From: Magnaporthiopsis rhizophila
Lineage: Eukaryota > Ascomycota > Sordariomycetes > Magnaporthales > Magnaporthaceae
Length of the DNA stretch: 64,000 bases
Direction: 5' to 3'
NCBI GenBank assembly: GCA_003049465.1
Contig: PYSS01000005.1
Span: forward strand, 14,087 to 78,086
Made by a program: the position numbers and the translations under genes
The notes under the pieces: generated by a model
The model's database searches: none
Told to the model about the DNA's origin: nothing
What the model saw: the letters and a program-made list of their open reading frames with translations, nothing else
Part shown: positions 37,272-48,990 of the stretch, in pieces
Layout: each line of letters starts with the position of its first letter
How positions within the stretch are numbered: the first letter of the stretch is position 1

Positions 37272-39611
37272 TCACTTTGGCAAGGCTAATAGGGCGAATA
37301 AGCCGCCCATGACCGGGCGAGCCACAAAGGTCGGCCCGCCTTCCGGATATCCCCCCGTGCTCGCGTCGTAGAGATCCGTCATGGCCCTGTCCGTCTTGGT
37401 GGCGTCGATCCACTTGCGCACCTTGGAGATGAACGTGGTCTTGGTCTCTTGGTCGGCCACGGCGGCTGCAAACATTTCCCACTGTTTCGAGTCGGGGCCG
37501 CGCGTCAGCCTAGGGTTAGGTTCACGAAGAGGAGGGGGACATGGCAAAGGACTTACATCGCTCTTGGTCCACGTGTGACGCGTGTCGAGGGCGACGCCAA
37601 ACTCGAGTTGCACGCTCCTGTAAAACGTGCTCTGCATGTCGTACACGGCCTGCGGCACAAAGCCGAGGTTGAGCAGCCGGTCGCAGTAGATGTTGTACAG
37701 CAGTCCGTGGCTGTTCGGGTCGTTGTACGACAGCATGGTGTGCGGCGGGTTGGCGGCCGTATTGACGGCCAGCTGCCGCCACGTCTCGAGGTAGCTGTTG
37801 GCGATGGCTGCGAACGACGGCTGCTGCTCCGCGGCACCACCACCACCAGCGGCGGCGGCGGCGCCCGACGACGCGCGCGACTCGATCTCGGCCATGGCGC
37901 GCAGGCCGATGATGCCCTTGATGGCCAGGTTGGTCTGGTTGGCCAGCGCGCCGGCAAAGTCGTCGGTCGACAGCTGGTTCGCCGGCACGAGGCTGTCGTT
38001 GACGAGAAAAGCGGCCCACTGGCGCAGCTTGGGCATGTGCGCGCGCAGGTAGTCGTCGTCGGCGGCGCGCTGGGCGTAAGCGAGCGTCATGATGATCATG
38101 TTGCCGCACTCCTCGAGCGGCATGGGCTCGTCGTTGCCGGCCGGGTACCCCACGGCGTTGGGGAAGGTGCCCAGGTCGTGGATGGCGTAGCTGTTGGGGT
38201 AGTGGCCCGCCTCCTGGTTCTCGTACAGCGGGTCCAGCAGCAGCCGCAGCAGCCGCGGGTTCAGGTACAGCAGCATCGGCATGGCCGGGAAGATGACGTC
38301 GACCGTCTGGATGTCGCTGTTGGAGCTGACCTCCTTGAGGAACACGTACTGCTGCTGCTGCTTCTTCTCGTTCACCGCCATCTGCAGCCCGCCAAACGTC
38401 TGCCGCACCCCCAGCGTCGTGATGGCCGCGTAGTCGTCTCCCCCTGCCGCCGCCGAGTCGACCCGGATCCGCTCGTCGAGCGAGTCGGCCGCCGGGACCG
38501 CCGCGCTCCAGTCCCGGTGGAAGGCGACCACCGAGGCCGCGGCGCTGGCGAAGTTCTTCTTCCAGGGCCCCGCCAGCGCCGTGGGTGTGGCGCCCTGGCC
38601 CTGGAAGTTGATGACCGAGTCCTGCGCGAGGCCGAGCGTGAAGACCACCTCCTTCTCGTCGCCGCCGGACACGCCGCCAAAGTCGCGCGCGAGCGCAAAG
38701 ACGGGCCACTTGTCATTGACGGCGCGCGGGTTGCCGTCGACCGAGTTGTCGAGCTTCCCGTCCGAGACGAACTGCTGCCGCGTCGACACGTCGTCACCGC
38801 CGATGCGCGACGTCAGGCCGGCGCCGCCCGAGGCCGCCAGGAACCACGTGCCCCAGTTGGCCTGCTCCCTGCTCTCGCGGAACACGGTCTGGTCGCGGAG
38901 CCCGAATTCAGCGTACTCGACAGCGTCACCGCCTGTGCCCGAGGTGCCCTTGCTCCACTGAATGATCTTGGAGTGGTCTCCTCCGCTTGCGAATTCTGGT
39001 CGGGATGGTCAGTCATTTGTGTTTCATTTGCTTGATCTAAAGAGAGCCCGCATTACAACTCACCTCCCGTGATGTCCATATAAACCTGCACGCTGTGGCT
39101 GGCCCCATCAGAGGACTTGACCTTGGCGCTGACGTACGAAAACTGCAGGGACTGCTTTTCCAGGTCGTCAGGGTAGACGGGAGAGAGGAAGGTCACGGTC
39201 ATGGAGACCTTTCCCGCCACGTCGAATGTGAAGATGCTCTTGGTCGACGTGTAAGTGAAGGACAGCTGGTTGACCGCAGGCGGGCCGGGGGCCGCGCCCA
39301 TCCAGTTGTAAACCGAGTTGTCCACTCGCACAAAGCCCTGCCATCCTATTATCTGACCACTATTATTAAGGTCAATCATGGCCGCTTTTTTTTCCCTTTT
39401 TTCGAAAAGAAAGCAGAACCTACGACCAGAACTTTGGCCACGTTCCGGGCAGAACACCCTTGGCTTCCCCGTTGAGCCATGTGTTGAGATATGGCGATTT
39501 CACGGCCAGGGGTATTGCTGGAGGCCTAGCCGGGGCGAATGTGGATACGGCCTGTGCCGGAAGGCCGGCGTACAGGCTGACGAAGGTGATTAGGTGCGAT
39601 ATGAGCTTCAT
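37272..39611 (-). CDS. Secreted glutaminase, GtaA family
   Basis: Extracellular glutaminase-type protein that releases ammonia from glutamine. Four exons: 39611-39424, 39359-39064, 38995-37557 and 37481-37272, giving 710 residues, close to Aspergillus GtaA. Each intron is 64-75 bases with standard ends, and the joins restore KFWSGQIIGWQG, MDITGEFASGG and TKSDWEMF. A signal peptide opens the protein (MKLISHLITFVSLYAGLPAQA). Domains follow the family order: an N-terminal DUF5127-like beta region, then DUF4965 and DUF1793, with conserved blocks YPNSYAIHDLGTFPNAVGYP, DEPMPLEECGNMIIM and MLSYNDPNSHGLLYNIYCDR. The C-terminus (GGYPEGGPTFVARPVMGGLF) is typical. Regulation, usually by nitrogen source, cannot be read here. 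Confidence 0.9.
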
Positions 39612-41199
39612 CTCGATCTTCTCTGCTGCTGTGGAGATTAAACGGGAGAGAAGAGGTACAGCTCTTTGGGGTAGACCCTGCGGGGAGTCTGATATACGGC
39701 CCGAGAAGAAGAGTGCAAGTGAGACGGCTCGTTATCGGGTCTGCCAGCTAACCGCCTAAAGCTACCTACCCATAGCTAAAAGCAAAGTCGAGCCAAGTTG
39801 ACCGAAAGAAGAAGAAGGGCGCGCTCAGGTGAAGTAGGTGTGATGCACTGGGCGCGCGGTGAGGAGGGAGGCAGTGCACTTTTAAACGACTGCACGCTTC
39901 CTTTGATCCTCTGATCCTACTCACTAGGTACCAGCCAACAGCAGGCTCCCACAGCACGTCTCGCATGATCCCTACCTCCTTTCTTGGCGTATTACTGTGC
40001 CTCCTGCGCCTACCCGACAGCGGGGTCTAGACTGGACTGTGCGCGCGGCTAGCGACCTGTCTAGGATTGATGTATATAATTCTACCTCGGTTAATAAAGT
40101 GAAAAGGAAAAAGGGAGTCAACTTCCACTTCCCATATTCTGCTTTTTTTTTTCCCTAGAAGCACGCGCAACGAGTTGTGGTTGCGGATGCGAACCTTCGC
40201 CGCATCCCGTGGCCAATCACGCATGTCCCAGGGACCCCCGCCTCCTAGGAGGAATGAAGGAGCATGCGGAGCGGGAGGATTGCATCAGAACAAAAAAATG
40301 ACAGCACGTTTCAAATGCGAGCGGGCCGACCTGGTCAAGAAGCCTGACGAGCGCGGGAGAGGATCGTCGGAGGACGGAGTAGTTTATCCCCCACTTGAGA
40401 GTCTAGTGTCGAGGGTATGGATTGGGACGCCGTCGTCCAAGTGTGGATAGAGGTGATGGTGCCTGGACGAGTACCAAGGGTGAACCCTCACACGCTTGCT
40501 GGTACCTGAAAACTTGCGGGAAGCACGTGTACTTGGGTAGTTTGAGAAGAGCGTAGTGAGAATGTTTCGAAACATTCTGTAGGTCGTGGAGACTTTTTCT
40601 ATTCGCGGGTGAGCAGGGAGGACGCATTCATCGATGATGGACCCGGCAGCCGAACAAGACCACGTCCGTTTCATTAGATTCTGTCATCCGTTCGACTGAC
40701 TTCCGTCTCAGTGGCAGCATCAATCTTGGCGGCGCGATCGTGGTACACGATGTATGCACGCCCGCGAATCGCAGCTGTGCGCGAGGGTGGCCTAAGAAAG
40801 CCTCGTGTCGTGCGAGCGCAGTTTAGGTCGGAGCGTGGCGGCTAAAAGGGGCGGGCGGGTTCGCGCACAGTCAGATGACAGGCAAACCTTGTGGGAGTGA
40901 GATGGTTCCAGGCCCCCAAAGTGCTGTCCAGGCCTGGGCCCCCTATTCCCCGGTTACAGCGCGATTCCTGTGCTGCCGAGATGGCGAGACAAATGTTATG
41001 TGTTGGAACAAGGTTGGTTGGTACAAGGGCTGTACATAATTTCGTCGATTAAAGAGGAGTGGTTTCTAGTATTAAAGAGGACATGGCGTAGATCTTTCAA
41101 AGGTCTAAAAGTACAGCAAAACCAACACAACGCGGCATGAAAATCTGCGGCGCCAAGAACCAAGAGACAGGTAGTGCACAGGCTCATTCCCCCTATCTT
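39612..41199. other. Intergenic region between the glutaminase and MFS genes
   Basis: About 1.6 kb holding the glutaminase promoter and the transporter 3' side. Several short open frames exist, none with recognisable domains. No RNA gene or repeat was identified. Confidence 0.5.
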
Positions 41200-43160
41200 T
41201 TAATGGCCGACCGCAAGAACCGGCGCGGCCTGCCTGCCGGCCTCGCCCTCCTCCTCGGCCCCCGCGGCGGTAGCCTTCTTCTTCTTTAGGCTTATCCAAC
41301 TGAGCCCCAGGCAAGAGAGAAAGGCCAGGCCGGCGCACGCGGTCGCAACGTAAAAGGTGCCGCGCAGGCCCCTGAGGTACGCGGTCCGCACCAGGTCGTA
41401 GACGCGGTCGAGACCGCCGTTCTGCTCGATGACGCCGCGGAGCTGTGGGCTCTGCTGCAGGCGCTCGAGCGTCTGTCGGATGTCGGAGGCGCCGCTGTTG
41501 ATGAAGATGGCGGGCGGCAGGCCCGGCACGTCGGTCGCGATAGAGTCGAGGAGGCCGTTGGTGAAGACGGTCTGCGCGACGGCGATGAAGATGGCTCCGC
41601 CTGTGATCGGGCGGGGTGTCAGCAAAAAATAACCGTGAGCGAATCTGGAGAGCGGAAAAAAGAAAACTTACCAAGCGTCTGCATAAACTGCACCGCTGCA
41701 GTGCCAACCGGCACCCAGTCCAGCGGAAGCACGTTCTGGATGACGAGCACGCCAATCTGAAATCCGCAGCCGACACCGAGGCCGGCGAGGACCTGGTAGC
41801 CGAACCACTCCCGCATGGGCGTGTCGAGGGTGAAGGTCGAGATCATGGCGCAGCCGACGGTGAAGAGCACCATGGACGGCAGGATGAAAGGGTTGTAGTA
41901 ACCGACGGCAGTGATGAGGCCGCCCGTGGAGATGGAGGCCACGACCACGGCGATGAGCAGCGGCAGCAGCTTCACGCCGGCCTGCACGGCCGTGTCGGCC
42001 TGGATGGCCTGGAAGTAGAGGGCGACGTAGTAGACGAGCGGGAAGAAGGCGGCGCCGAAGAAGAAGGCGAAAATCATGGCGAAGACGACGTTCCGGTTCT
42101 TGAACAGGAACGGCGGCAGCGTGGCGTTGTCGCCCTGCCAGGCCTGGATGCCGGCGAAGATGAGAGCCATGGCTCCGGCGCCGACGAACAGGCCGATGAT
42201 CTGCGAGGTGTTCCACGCGAACTCGGTGCCGCCCCACTGCAGGGCCAGGAGGAAGCACACGATGGCCGGCACCAGCATGGACAGGCCGACGACGTCGATG
42301 CCCTTGAGGCGCTGGACCAGGCCTAATTTCTCGGGGTTGTTGACGCGGTTGATGCGCAGGAACAGGAGGATGGCGACCATGGCGACGCCACCGATGGGCA
42401 GGTTGATCCAGAAGCACCACCGCCACGTAACGTGGTCCGTGAAGGCGCCGCCCAGCAGCGGCCCGGCCACGCTCGCGATCCCCCACATGGCGCCGATCAG
42501 GCCAAAGGCCAAAGGCCGCTGGCGCAGCGGCAGCGTGTAGCTCAGGATGACGACACCGCCCGAGAACAGGCCGCCGACGCCGACGCCGGCCACGGCGCGG
42601 CCGACGATGAAGGCGTTGGACGTGGGCGCCAGCGCGCACACGAGCGACCCAAGCTCGAACAGGGCCACGGCGACGAGGAACGTGATCTTGACGGAGAAGA
42701 TGCGGTAGATGCGGCCGTAGGTCAGCGACGTCGCCGTGCTAGTCAGCAAGTACGCGGCCCCGTACCAGCCGATGTCCTTGACGCTTCCGAACTCGCTGGT
42801 GATGGCGCCCAAGGCCGGCGCGATGATGGTCTGATCCAGAGCCACCAGGAACACGGACAGGCAGAGGGCGGCGATGATGAGGATGAGCTTCGGACCCTTG
42901 GGGTACTTCACGTCGGCGTCGGCGCCGGCACCGCTGCTGCTGCTGCCCGTTTTGGCGGCCCCGTTCTCCGCCGTCTTGGCACTTGGCGTGCCAGTGCCGT
43001 CATGCTTCTCGACGAACGAGGCGTCGGTGGTGGCGTTTCCGGATGCAGCCTTTGTGTCGGCGGCGTCCTGGTCCGCTGGCAGTGGCTGTTGCGTCGGAGA
43101 CATGGCTGGTTGTTTCTCCAGAGACTGCTTCTCCGGCTCAGCGTCTGTGGCGGAACCCAT
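41200..43160 (-). CDS. MFS multidrug efflux transporter, DHA2 (14-TM) family
   Basis: Plasma-membrane proton antiporter of the drug:H+ antiporter-2 type. Exons 43160-41672 and 41600-41200 join across a 71-base intron (GTAAGT donor, CACAG acceptor) to read QTLGGAIFIAVAQTVF, giving 629 residues. A hydrophilic N-terminus of about 85 residues precedes the first helix (LILIIAALCLSVFLVALDQT). Motif D1-like LDQTIIAPALGAI, motif A-like YLLTSTATSLTYGRIYRIF and the antiporter motif C region VAGVGVGGLFSGG are visible, then helices up to the last at about residue 585. The substrate is unknown. The Met at 43160 is preferred; an upstream in-frame Met at 43280 would add 40 residues of non-conserved sequence. 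No biosynthetic cluster surrounds it. Confidence 0.88.
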
Positions 43161-44563
43161 GCTGGCGACACCGAGGTTGGCGACGACTCCGGTTTGGTGA
43201 TAGGGAGAGAGGGGAGTCACCCAGTGTGTTGCCTTGCAACGATGTTTGTTGGCTTCGGGACTGCTGGTGTGGAGGCACAAATAAGAAGCCGGATGCGGCC
43301 CTCTTTTTGTGTATTACTGAGGGAGAACCTCTTTGAACACTATGACGACGCTGAGACAGATCGTGGGCTAGCGTCACAGTATTCTCCACGACCGAAAAAA
43401 AAAAGACGGGGAAATAATTACCAAATGCCGAGTGCGCTTGCAAACACACATTATCAAAAGGATCAGACTCGGCGTAAATTCCAGCCGACTTTACGGGCTT
43501 GTGGTTGCCAAGGCGCTGGGGGATTCAGCCCGACTGGCCAACAAGGTGCTGCCCCAAGCGAGCGCTACAGGGAACCCAAGCACTAGACATGGTATGAAGA
43601 GCATCGAGGGGCATACGACGATGGTACTGACGTCGCTCCAGAGACCACCTTGGGATCCAAGCTAATGAGTCAAAACAACTAAGCGCTGACGGGCGGCGAG
43701 TTCTATGCCTAATCGAGCATCGTCGGCTCGGCTCGGATTTGCGCGGCGGTATCCCGCGATGAAAAAGATGGAAGAATCTTCCAGGCCGAACGCAGATCGC
43801 GCTACCATCGTCGTCCCTTTTTTCTCTCGGGTCGCTCACACCACGGCACGGTGCAACCATGGAAGCCCCACCATCATTTCATAATCTCAGATCGCCCGTT
43901 TTTATTGGACGATCTCGGCTCGATGTCCAATCAAGCATCTGACGGGGCCATCGGCGGTCGGTGCTCGTGCCTGCCGATTTGCGCGAGCTTTGGCAAACAA
44001 TGAAATTGGACTGGCTCATCAGGGGTTATTTTCGAACCATGCCATGACCACAACCATCCATTCATTCATCGTCCAAGGCCACCTCAACTACCACCTAGGT
44101 ACCCAACCGGGTTTTTGGGATTAGACGAAACCGAGCATCCAAGGCGGCAAGTATACCAGCCGCGCCTGGCGCCCCTTCCAGTCACCCGACTGCAGAGCCG
44201 CACATCAGCCCCAGGCCCCAAATCTCCGTGCTCCAAGAATCATAACAAGGCTATAGTCGGCGAGCTTAGAAGCACGACGCTAAAGTAGCCGCCCCGTCGG
44301 TTATGTACAGGCGCCTCGGATTCCTGACGACCATGTCCTCATCGACCGTGGACGCATCATTCTCGTGGTCACCAACAACGTCGTCCCCGATCATGCCCAC
44401 AAATCCCTCACGTGTTTGCGCGGCTCCATAATCTCTGAAGCTGCAGTGGGCTGCCCGGTATCAGTGTCTCTGGATTCTCGGGAAATAAAATAAGCGGGGG
44501 GAACCGAAAGGTTAACCAGCCTTGGGTTCCTGCCCAGGGTCGGCCGAAGAAGCAGTGCTACAG
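43161..44563. other. Intergenic region
   Basis: About 1.4 kb upstream of the transporter. It contains two loosely similar stretches around GATTTGCGCG (about 43739 and 43978) but no gene I can support. Sequence near 44240-44540 may belong to the decayed Nudix locus on the minus strand, but I could not follow a protein there. Confidence 0.45.
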
Positions 44564-44768
44564 TCACACCAGCTCGTCTCTGGTGGCCCTGATCCTCACG
44601 TCTAGGTCAACCTCCTCTTTCATCTCGCGCACAATGGGTTTGCTCTGGCGTCTCGTCCTCGTCCATACCGCCGCCGGGTGGGCCGTCGATCCTGATCGTC
44701 TTGTTCTTTAGCCTCCGGTGGATGAGCAGGACCTTACCTTCCACGACTAGGATTCCCATGTTACCCAT
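44564..44768 (-). pseudogene. Nudix hydrolase fragment with a frameshift inside the Nudix box
   Basis: Nudix enzymes cleave nucleoside diphosphates linked to other groups. From the Met at 44768 the minus strand reads MGNMGILVVEGKVLLIHRR, then PPGGGMDEDETPEQT. At about 44634-44642 the frame shifts by one base and continues IVREMKEEVDLDV to a stop at 44564. Taken together these fit the Nudix box GX5EX7REUXEEXGU, with Asp where Gly is usual. Only about 65 residues are present, about half a Nudix domain, and no continuation was found on either side. The box falling in two frames is strong evidence of a broken gene; a sequencing error is the alternative. Confidence 0.62.
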
Positions 44769-45557
44769 CCTGGACTTCTTGCCGGATTTGGGGCGTGAGA
44801 GGGTGGGTGATGACTTGAATGGTAAACGTTTTCACGAGGGTTAATAAAGTGCTGTGAGGGTTCCAGGGGCAGAAGGAGAGAGATCACGCTCTAACAGCGC
44901 GGAAAGGACGGTTTTATACAAATACCAGGAAGCGAATTCGCCAACTGTGGTAGCTGTTGCCAACACTGCTCGTGGCGCGGTTTGGCATGTGACTGTTCCT
45001 CAGTCTCTTTTGGAACAACTCAGTCTGTTGACTTGGACTCTTTTCCGGGGTCGCCACGCATGCTTGGTAGGCGGCATGAGCAAGCGCTTGTGTTAGACGC
45101 CGCGCTAATACGGCGTCTCCAACGACGACCAGGCACTTACCTTATCACAAACAACGTAGGCCTTACATGTGCTTGGGGAAGACCTACTGCAGCATGTCTG
45201 ATACCGCTGACGTCAGACCCAGGCTTACAGGGCGGGCTGAGATTGAGCGGCTCCCTATGTATTACTCTCCTTGGAGTGACGCCGCGACGCCTCAGAGCAT
45301 CTTGCTTAGCTGGACGTTCTGTGCTGCTGGTGCCAATCGTACAGATTGGTGCCTAATCGTTTGCCCAATGGCTTGCCCGACGAGTAGCCCCAAAGGCGTC
45401 CAATACCCCGCCAAACTGCATTCCAGTCTGTATGCTCGCTGCGTACCTAATTAATACCCAGCATTTCCCCGCTTCTTCCTATTCAACCGACTGTATTCCG
45501 GTGTCTAAGCCTTTGAGTATTAACTGGAATCACCGAGTCCCTCCGCCCTTGCCTACG
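44769..45557. other. Intergenic region upstream of the HET/hydrolase gene
   Basis: 789 bases, holding a perfect hairpin near 45095. An in-frame Met at 45432 could extend the following gene upstream by 42 codons, but the added sequence is not HET-like. Confidence 0.45.
45095..45118. repeat. Perfect 8-bp hairpin
   Basis: AGACGCCG, an eight-base loop CGCTAATA, then CGGCGTCT. The stem is GC-rich, and no T run follows, so it is not a simple terminator. It lies about 460 bases upstream of the HET/hydrolase gene. Function unknown; it could be chance. Confidence 0.5.
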
Positions 45558-48500
45558 ATGGCCCAACCGCCTAGCGGCGACAATCTCGGCCAACGCAGTG
45601 ATTACAACTCCTCCAAGCTCCAGTACCGCCATGTTCCCTTCGTCAAACCCGGCACCATTCGCCTGCTGCGGCTGCTGCCGCACCCGACACAAGACGCGCC
45701 CTTGCAGTGCCAGCTCTTCGAATACCCCTTACTCGGGCCAGGAGAGGTAGAGAACAGGCATGGCTCCCATCTGTATGAGGCGCTCTCGTACGTTTGGGGC
45801 AAGTTGGACGGGCGCCACAGCATCTCCATTGACGGCCGTGACCTGCCTGTTACGGTGAACCTGCACGTAGCGCTGCGGCACCTCCGCAACCGACATCTGG
45901 AGAGAATCCTGTGGGTGGACGCCGTGTGCATCAACCAGGGGAACGACGGGGAAAAGGCAGACCAAATCCAGCTCATGGCCAGCATTTACAGCCAGGCCAA
46001 CCGCGTGGTCGTCTGGCTGGATGAGGCGGGAGATGAGGCGGGAGATTGGGCGCTGCGGGAGATCCGCCGACTTGCCGCCGGGGGAATGGATGGGAATAGC
46101 ACCGAGTTGGTTATCAGCGAAGAGGCCAAGCGGGGAGTGCTCGCGTTGCTGAAAAGACGGTGGTTTGAGCGTATCTGGGTGAGAACTTTAAACCCACTTG
46201 AAATCCCTTCAGCGTCCGGCGGCACAGCGCTGACAAAAGCCGGCTGGGTTCAGGTGCTTCAAGAGGTTGCCGCCGCTCAAAGCATTCAAATCAGATGCGG
46301 AGCAACAGGTGTTGACGGCTATGCGTTCAGCACCGCTCTCAGCTCGGCCGCCTTGGACCCCGTTTATGAAGCCGATCCGGGCCTGCAAAGCCTCATCCGC
46401 CCTGTGACATACCTCATCAGGGGCGCAACGTTCCGCCAGGGAGAGGAGCCGGTTCGCATCTCCACTCGGCCCCTGGGCGAACTGATAGATATGTACCACT
46501 CCCGCCGGGCCACTTTCCGCCACGATAAAGTGTTCGCCCTCCTCGCCATGAGCTCTGATCTGCTGCCTGCCGATCTATTACCGAACTATGGGATCCAGTG
46601 GCATGTCCTTTTCGAGCGCGTCGTGACATTCCTGCTCGGCACTCAGGTCACGGTCGAGATGCCTCCTGACACGGAAACGGCAGCCATCAGCGGCAGAGGC
46701 TCGGTCATCGGCAAGGTTTCTTCGATCACCCGGAATCGAAACAATCAGCAGCGGATCGTCATCACGTTGAAAAATACGTCCGGGCGCCTGGACACGCAGA
46801 CAACACAAGAGTGGACGCTTCCTCCTCTGGCAAGGCCCGCCCAGATCGGCGATCTGGTGTGCTTGCTGGCAGGAGCAGCAAGACCTACGTTGATCAGGCA
46901 GTGTAGCGATTACTTCTCTGTCATTGCAATCGCAACTCCTCCTCTCGAGAGGGAGCAGGCCGCCGTCACAAGCTTCCCACTGCGAATGCTGCTTGTATGG
47001 GACTGGGAAGCAGCACAGCCAGGTGCGCAGCGCAGAGGCGACTACGACGCGGTAATGGGACACCGGGTTCGGGTGTGTTCGGGGACCGAGATTCTGGCTC
47101 ATCATTCGAGCAAGCTGGACAGATTGTGGAACGCAGCATCTGTTCTGGACGGCGGCGAACAGTACCAGGAAGCAGCAGCGGCACTCCGGCAAATTATCGA
47201 CGCCCGGGAGATGGAGTTTGGAGGGGGGAACATTGACGCGCTGACAACCAAAGAGTGGCTCGTACAGGTGTATCGACGATCGTACGAGTGGGGAGCGGCA
47301 CGGGATATACTCGGACAACTGATAGAGACCAGGAAGTGCGTGCAAGGAGCACGCCATCCAGACACGCTCAGGAATATGGAGGAGTTAGCATCGACGTACG
47401 AAGACGAGGGAACCCTCGTACCAGAAAAACTCAAGGCAATCACGGACATCCTTCGATGTGGCACGCCGCTGGGCCGAAAGAGAGTCGTTTGGATTGCGGG
47501 CGCCCTGGATGCCGAAGTCTTGCGGATGCTGTTCAACCACCGAGGGGACGAGGTTGAGGTTACAGAAGACGTGACCGAAGCCGTAGCAGGAAACATTTGG
47601 GAAGGAGGGGCATCAATGAACCTCCTACTCGATTACGGAGGTGACGAGGTGAAAATCACCGAAGACGTGCTCGTTGCTGCGGTTGGCAATAAGCTTCAAG
47701 GGTCGGCCGTATTGGCCATTCTGCTTCAGCGGAGGGAAGCCGAGGTTGACATTACAGAAAGAGTTCTCGCGGCGGCAGCAGAAAACCATTGGCAAGGGGC
47801 TCTAATCAAGGAGCTTTTGGGCGACATGGAACATAGGGAGTCATCACAACTGGGCGACGACGGGGTGAGAGCGTCACTGGAGCCATTCGAGCTGAGAAAC
47901 CTCCGCCGGACTTACGACGACAGTAACATTGGATTGTTTGCTCTTCCGCCGGTTGCTCCAAACTGGGAAGCGATACATGGGAAGCCCAGATTAGAGTAGG
48001 ACAGAAGCCGCCCCCCTTCCCAGTCGGGGTTCTCCGACGACCGCACTGTTGCTAACGTGAGGCTACTCACCACAACTCAGGATTGTCGCCGTCCATGGCC
48101 TATTAGGCGACGCCTTCGAGTCTTGGACTAGCGAGTCCCCCACAGGAGCGAAGACGCTGTGGCTCAACGACCTGCTGCTGCGCAAGCTGCCCAACACCCG
48201 CGTCATGACATACGGATACGACGCCAGCATTTTCAAACGTCGCCTCGCGGGTCTTAGAGACAATGCTCGCCGCCTGCTAAACATGTTGAAATATCAACTG
48301 TTGAGTCACACCCCACTTGTCTTTATCGGACATGGCATGGGGGGGATCATTATCAAGCAGGTCCGTCTGTTACGGTTTCGGCCACTGTTGGAGGAGGGGT
48401 TGAACAAACTGACACATTCCTGCTTCGTCCGCACAGGCTTTGAGCATTGCAAACCACGAGCGGGGAGGGTTTAGCAGCATTGCTGACAACGCCAAAGGCA

Positions 48501-48984
48501 TCGTGTTCTTCGGCACACCGCACTGGGGAATGGACGTTGCGGGCCTCGTGAGCAAGGCCACGAAGCTCTTGGCTATGATGTCCAGGTCAACACATACCAA
48601 CCGTGACCTTGACTATTTGCGGCCAAACTCGCCCTATCTTTTTGATCTTTCTGCCGATTTCCGGCCGATTGCATCCAAGTACGCTATTATAAGCCTCTAC
48701 GAAACCATGTTGATTAAATCGGTCGGCCGGCTGGTAGGGATTATACTTCTTTTTACATATCATAAATAACCCCTTGGGCCTGTTAGACAAAGTGCGAGGT
48801 AGCTAACGCTATACAAAATTTCAAGATCGTGCCCAGGCATTCTGCTGTGATGGGACTCGAACACGAAGAGCAGATGCCCCTTGCCGGCAATCATTTTTCT
48901 ATGTGCAAATTTGAGGCCAACGATCCCGGATTCGACACAGTTTTGCGGGCGATTCAGCGAGCAGCCCGTGGACGCCCTGCTTAA
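45558..48984 (+). CDS. HET domain fused to TPR-like and repeat region and a C-terminal SesB-like alpha/beta-hydrolase
   Basis: Predicted exons 45558-46178, 46254-47995, 48081-48360, 48437-48733 and 48826-48984 give 1032 residues with all phases consistent. The first intron is 75 bases and in frame; removing it restores the HET block RIWVLQEVAAAQ. The HET domain (about 72-220) has LYEALSYVWG and ILWVDAVCINQ. A TPR-like part (KLDRLWNAASVLDGGEQYQE to HPDTLRNMEELASTYEDEG) precedes three units around GDEVEVTEDVTEAVAGN. The last intron set joins PRLE to IVAVHGLLGDAFESW, NDLLLRKLPNTRVMTYGYDA, KGIVFFGTPHWG and IVPRHSAVMGL, a SesB/DUF676-like lipase domain. Its nucleophile elbow reads GHGMGG instead of GHSLGG, so Ser is lost. 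No NACHT domain is seen. A separate hydrolase gene starting at an internal Met (about 47827) is the alternative. Incompatibility or immunity role is inferred. Confidence 0.78.
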
Positions 48985-48990
48985 CTCCCC

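Noticed and set aside
37449..39035. 528-codon plus-strand open frame
   Set aside because: Antisense shadow of the glutaminase gene, which has signal peptide, introns and conserved blocks on the other strand.
43730..44000. Two loosely similar stretches around GATTTGCGCG
   Set aside because: Only a 10-base exact match with weak flanks; too little to call a repeat.
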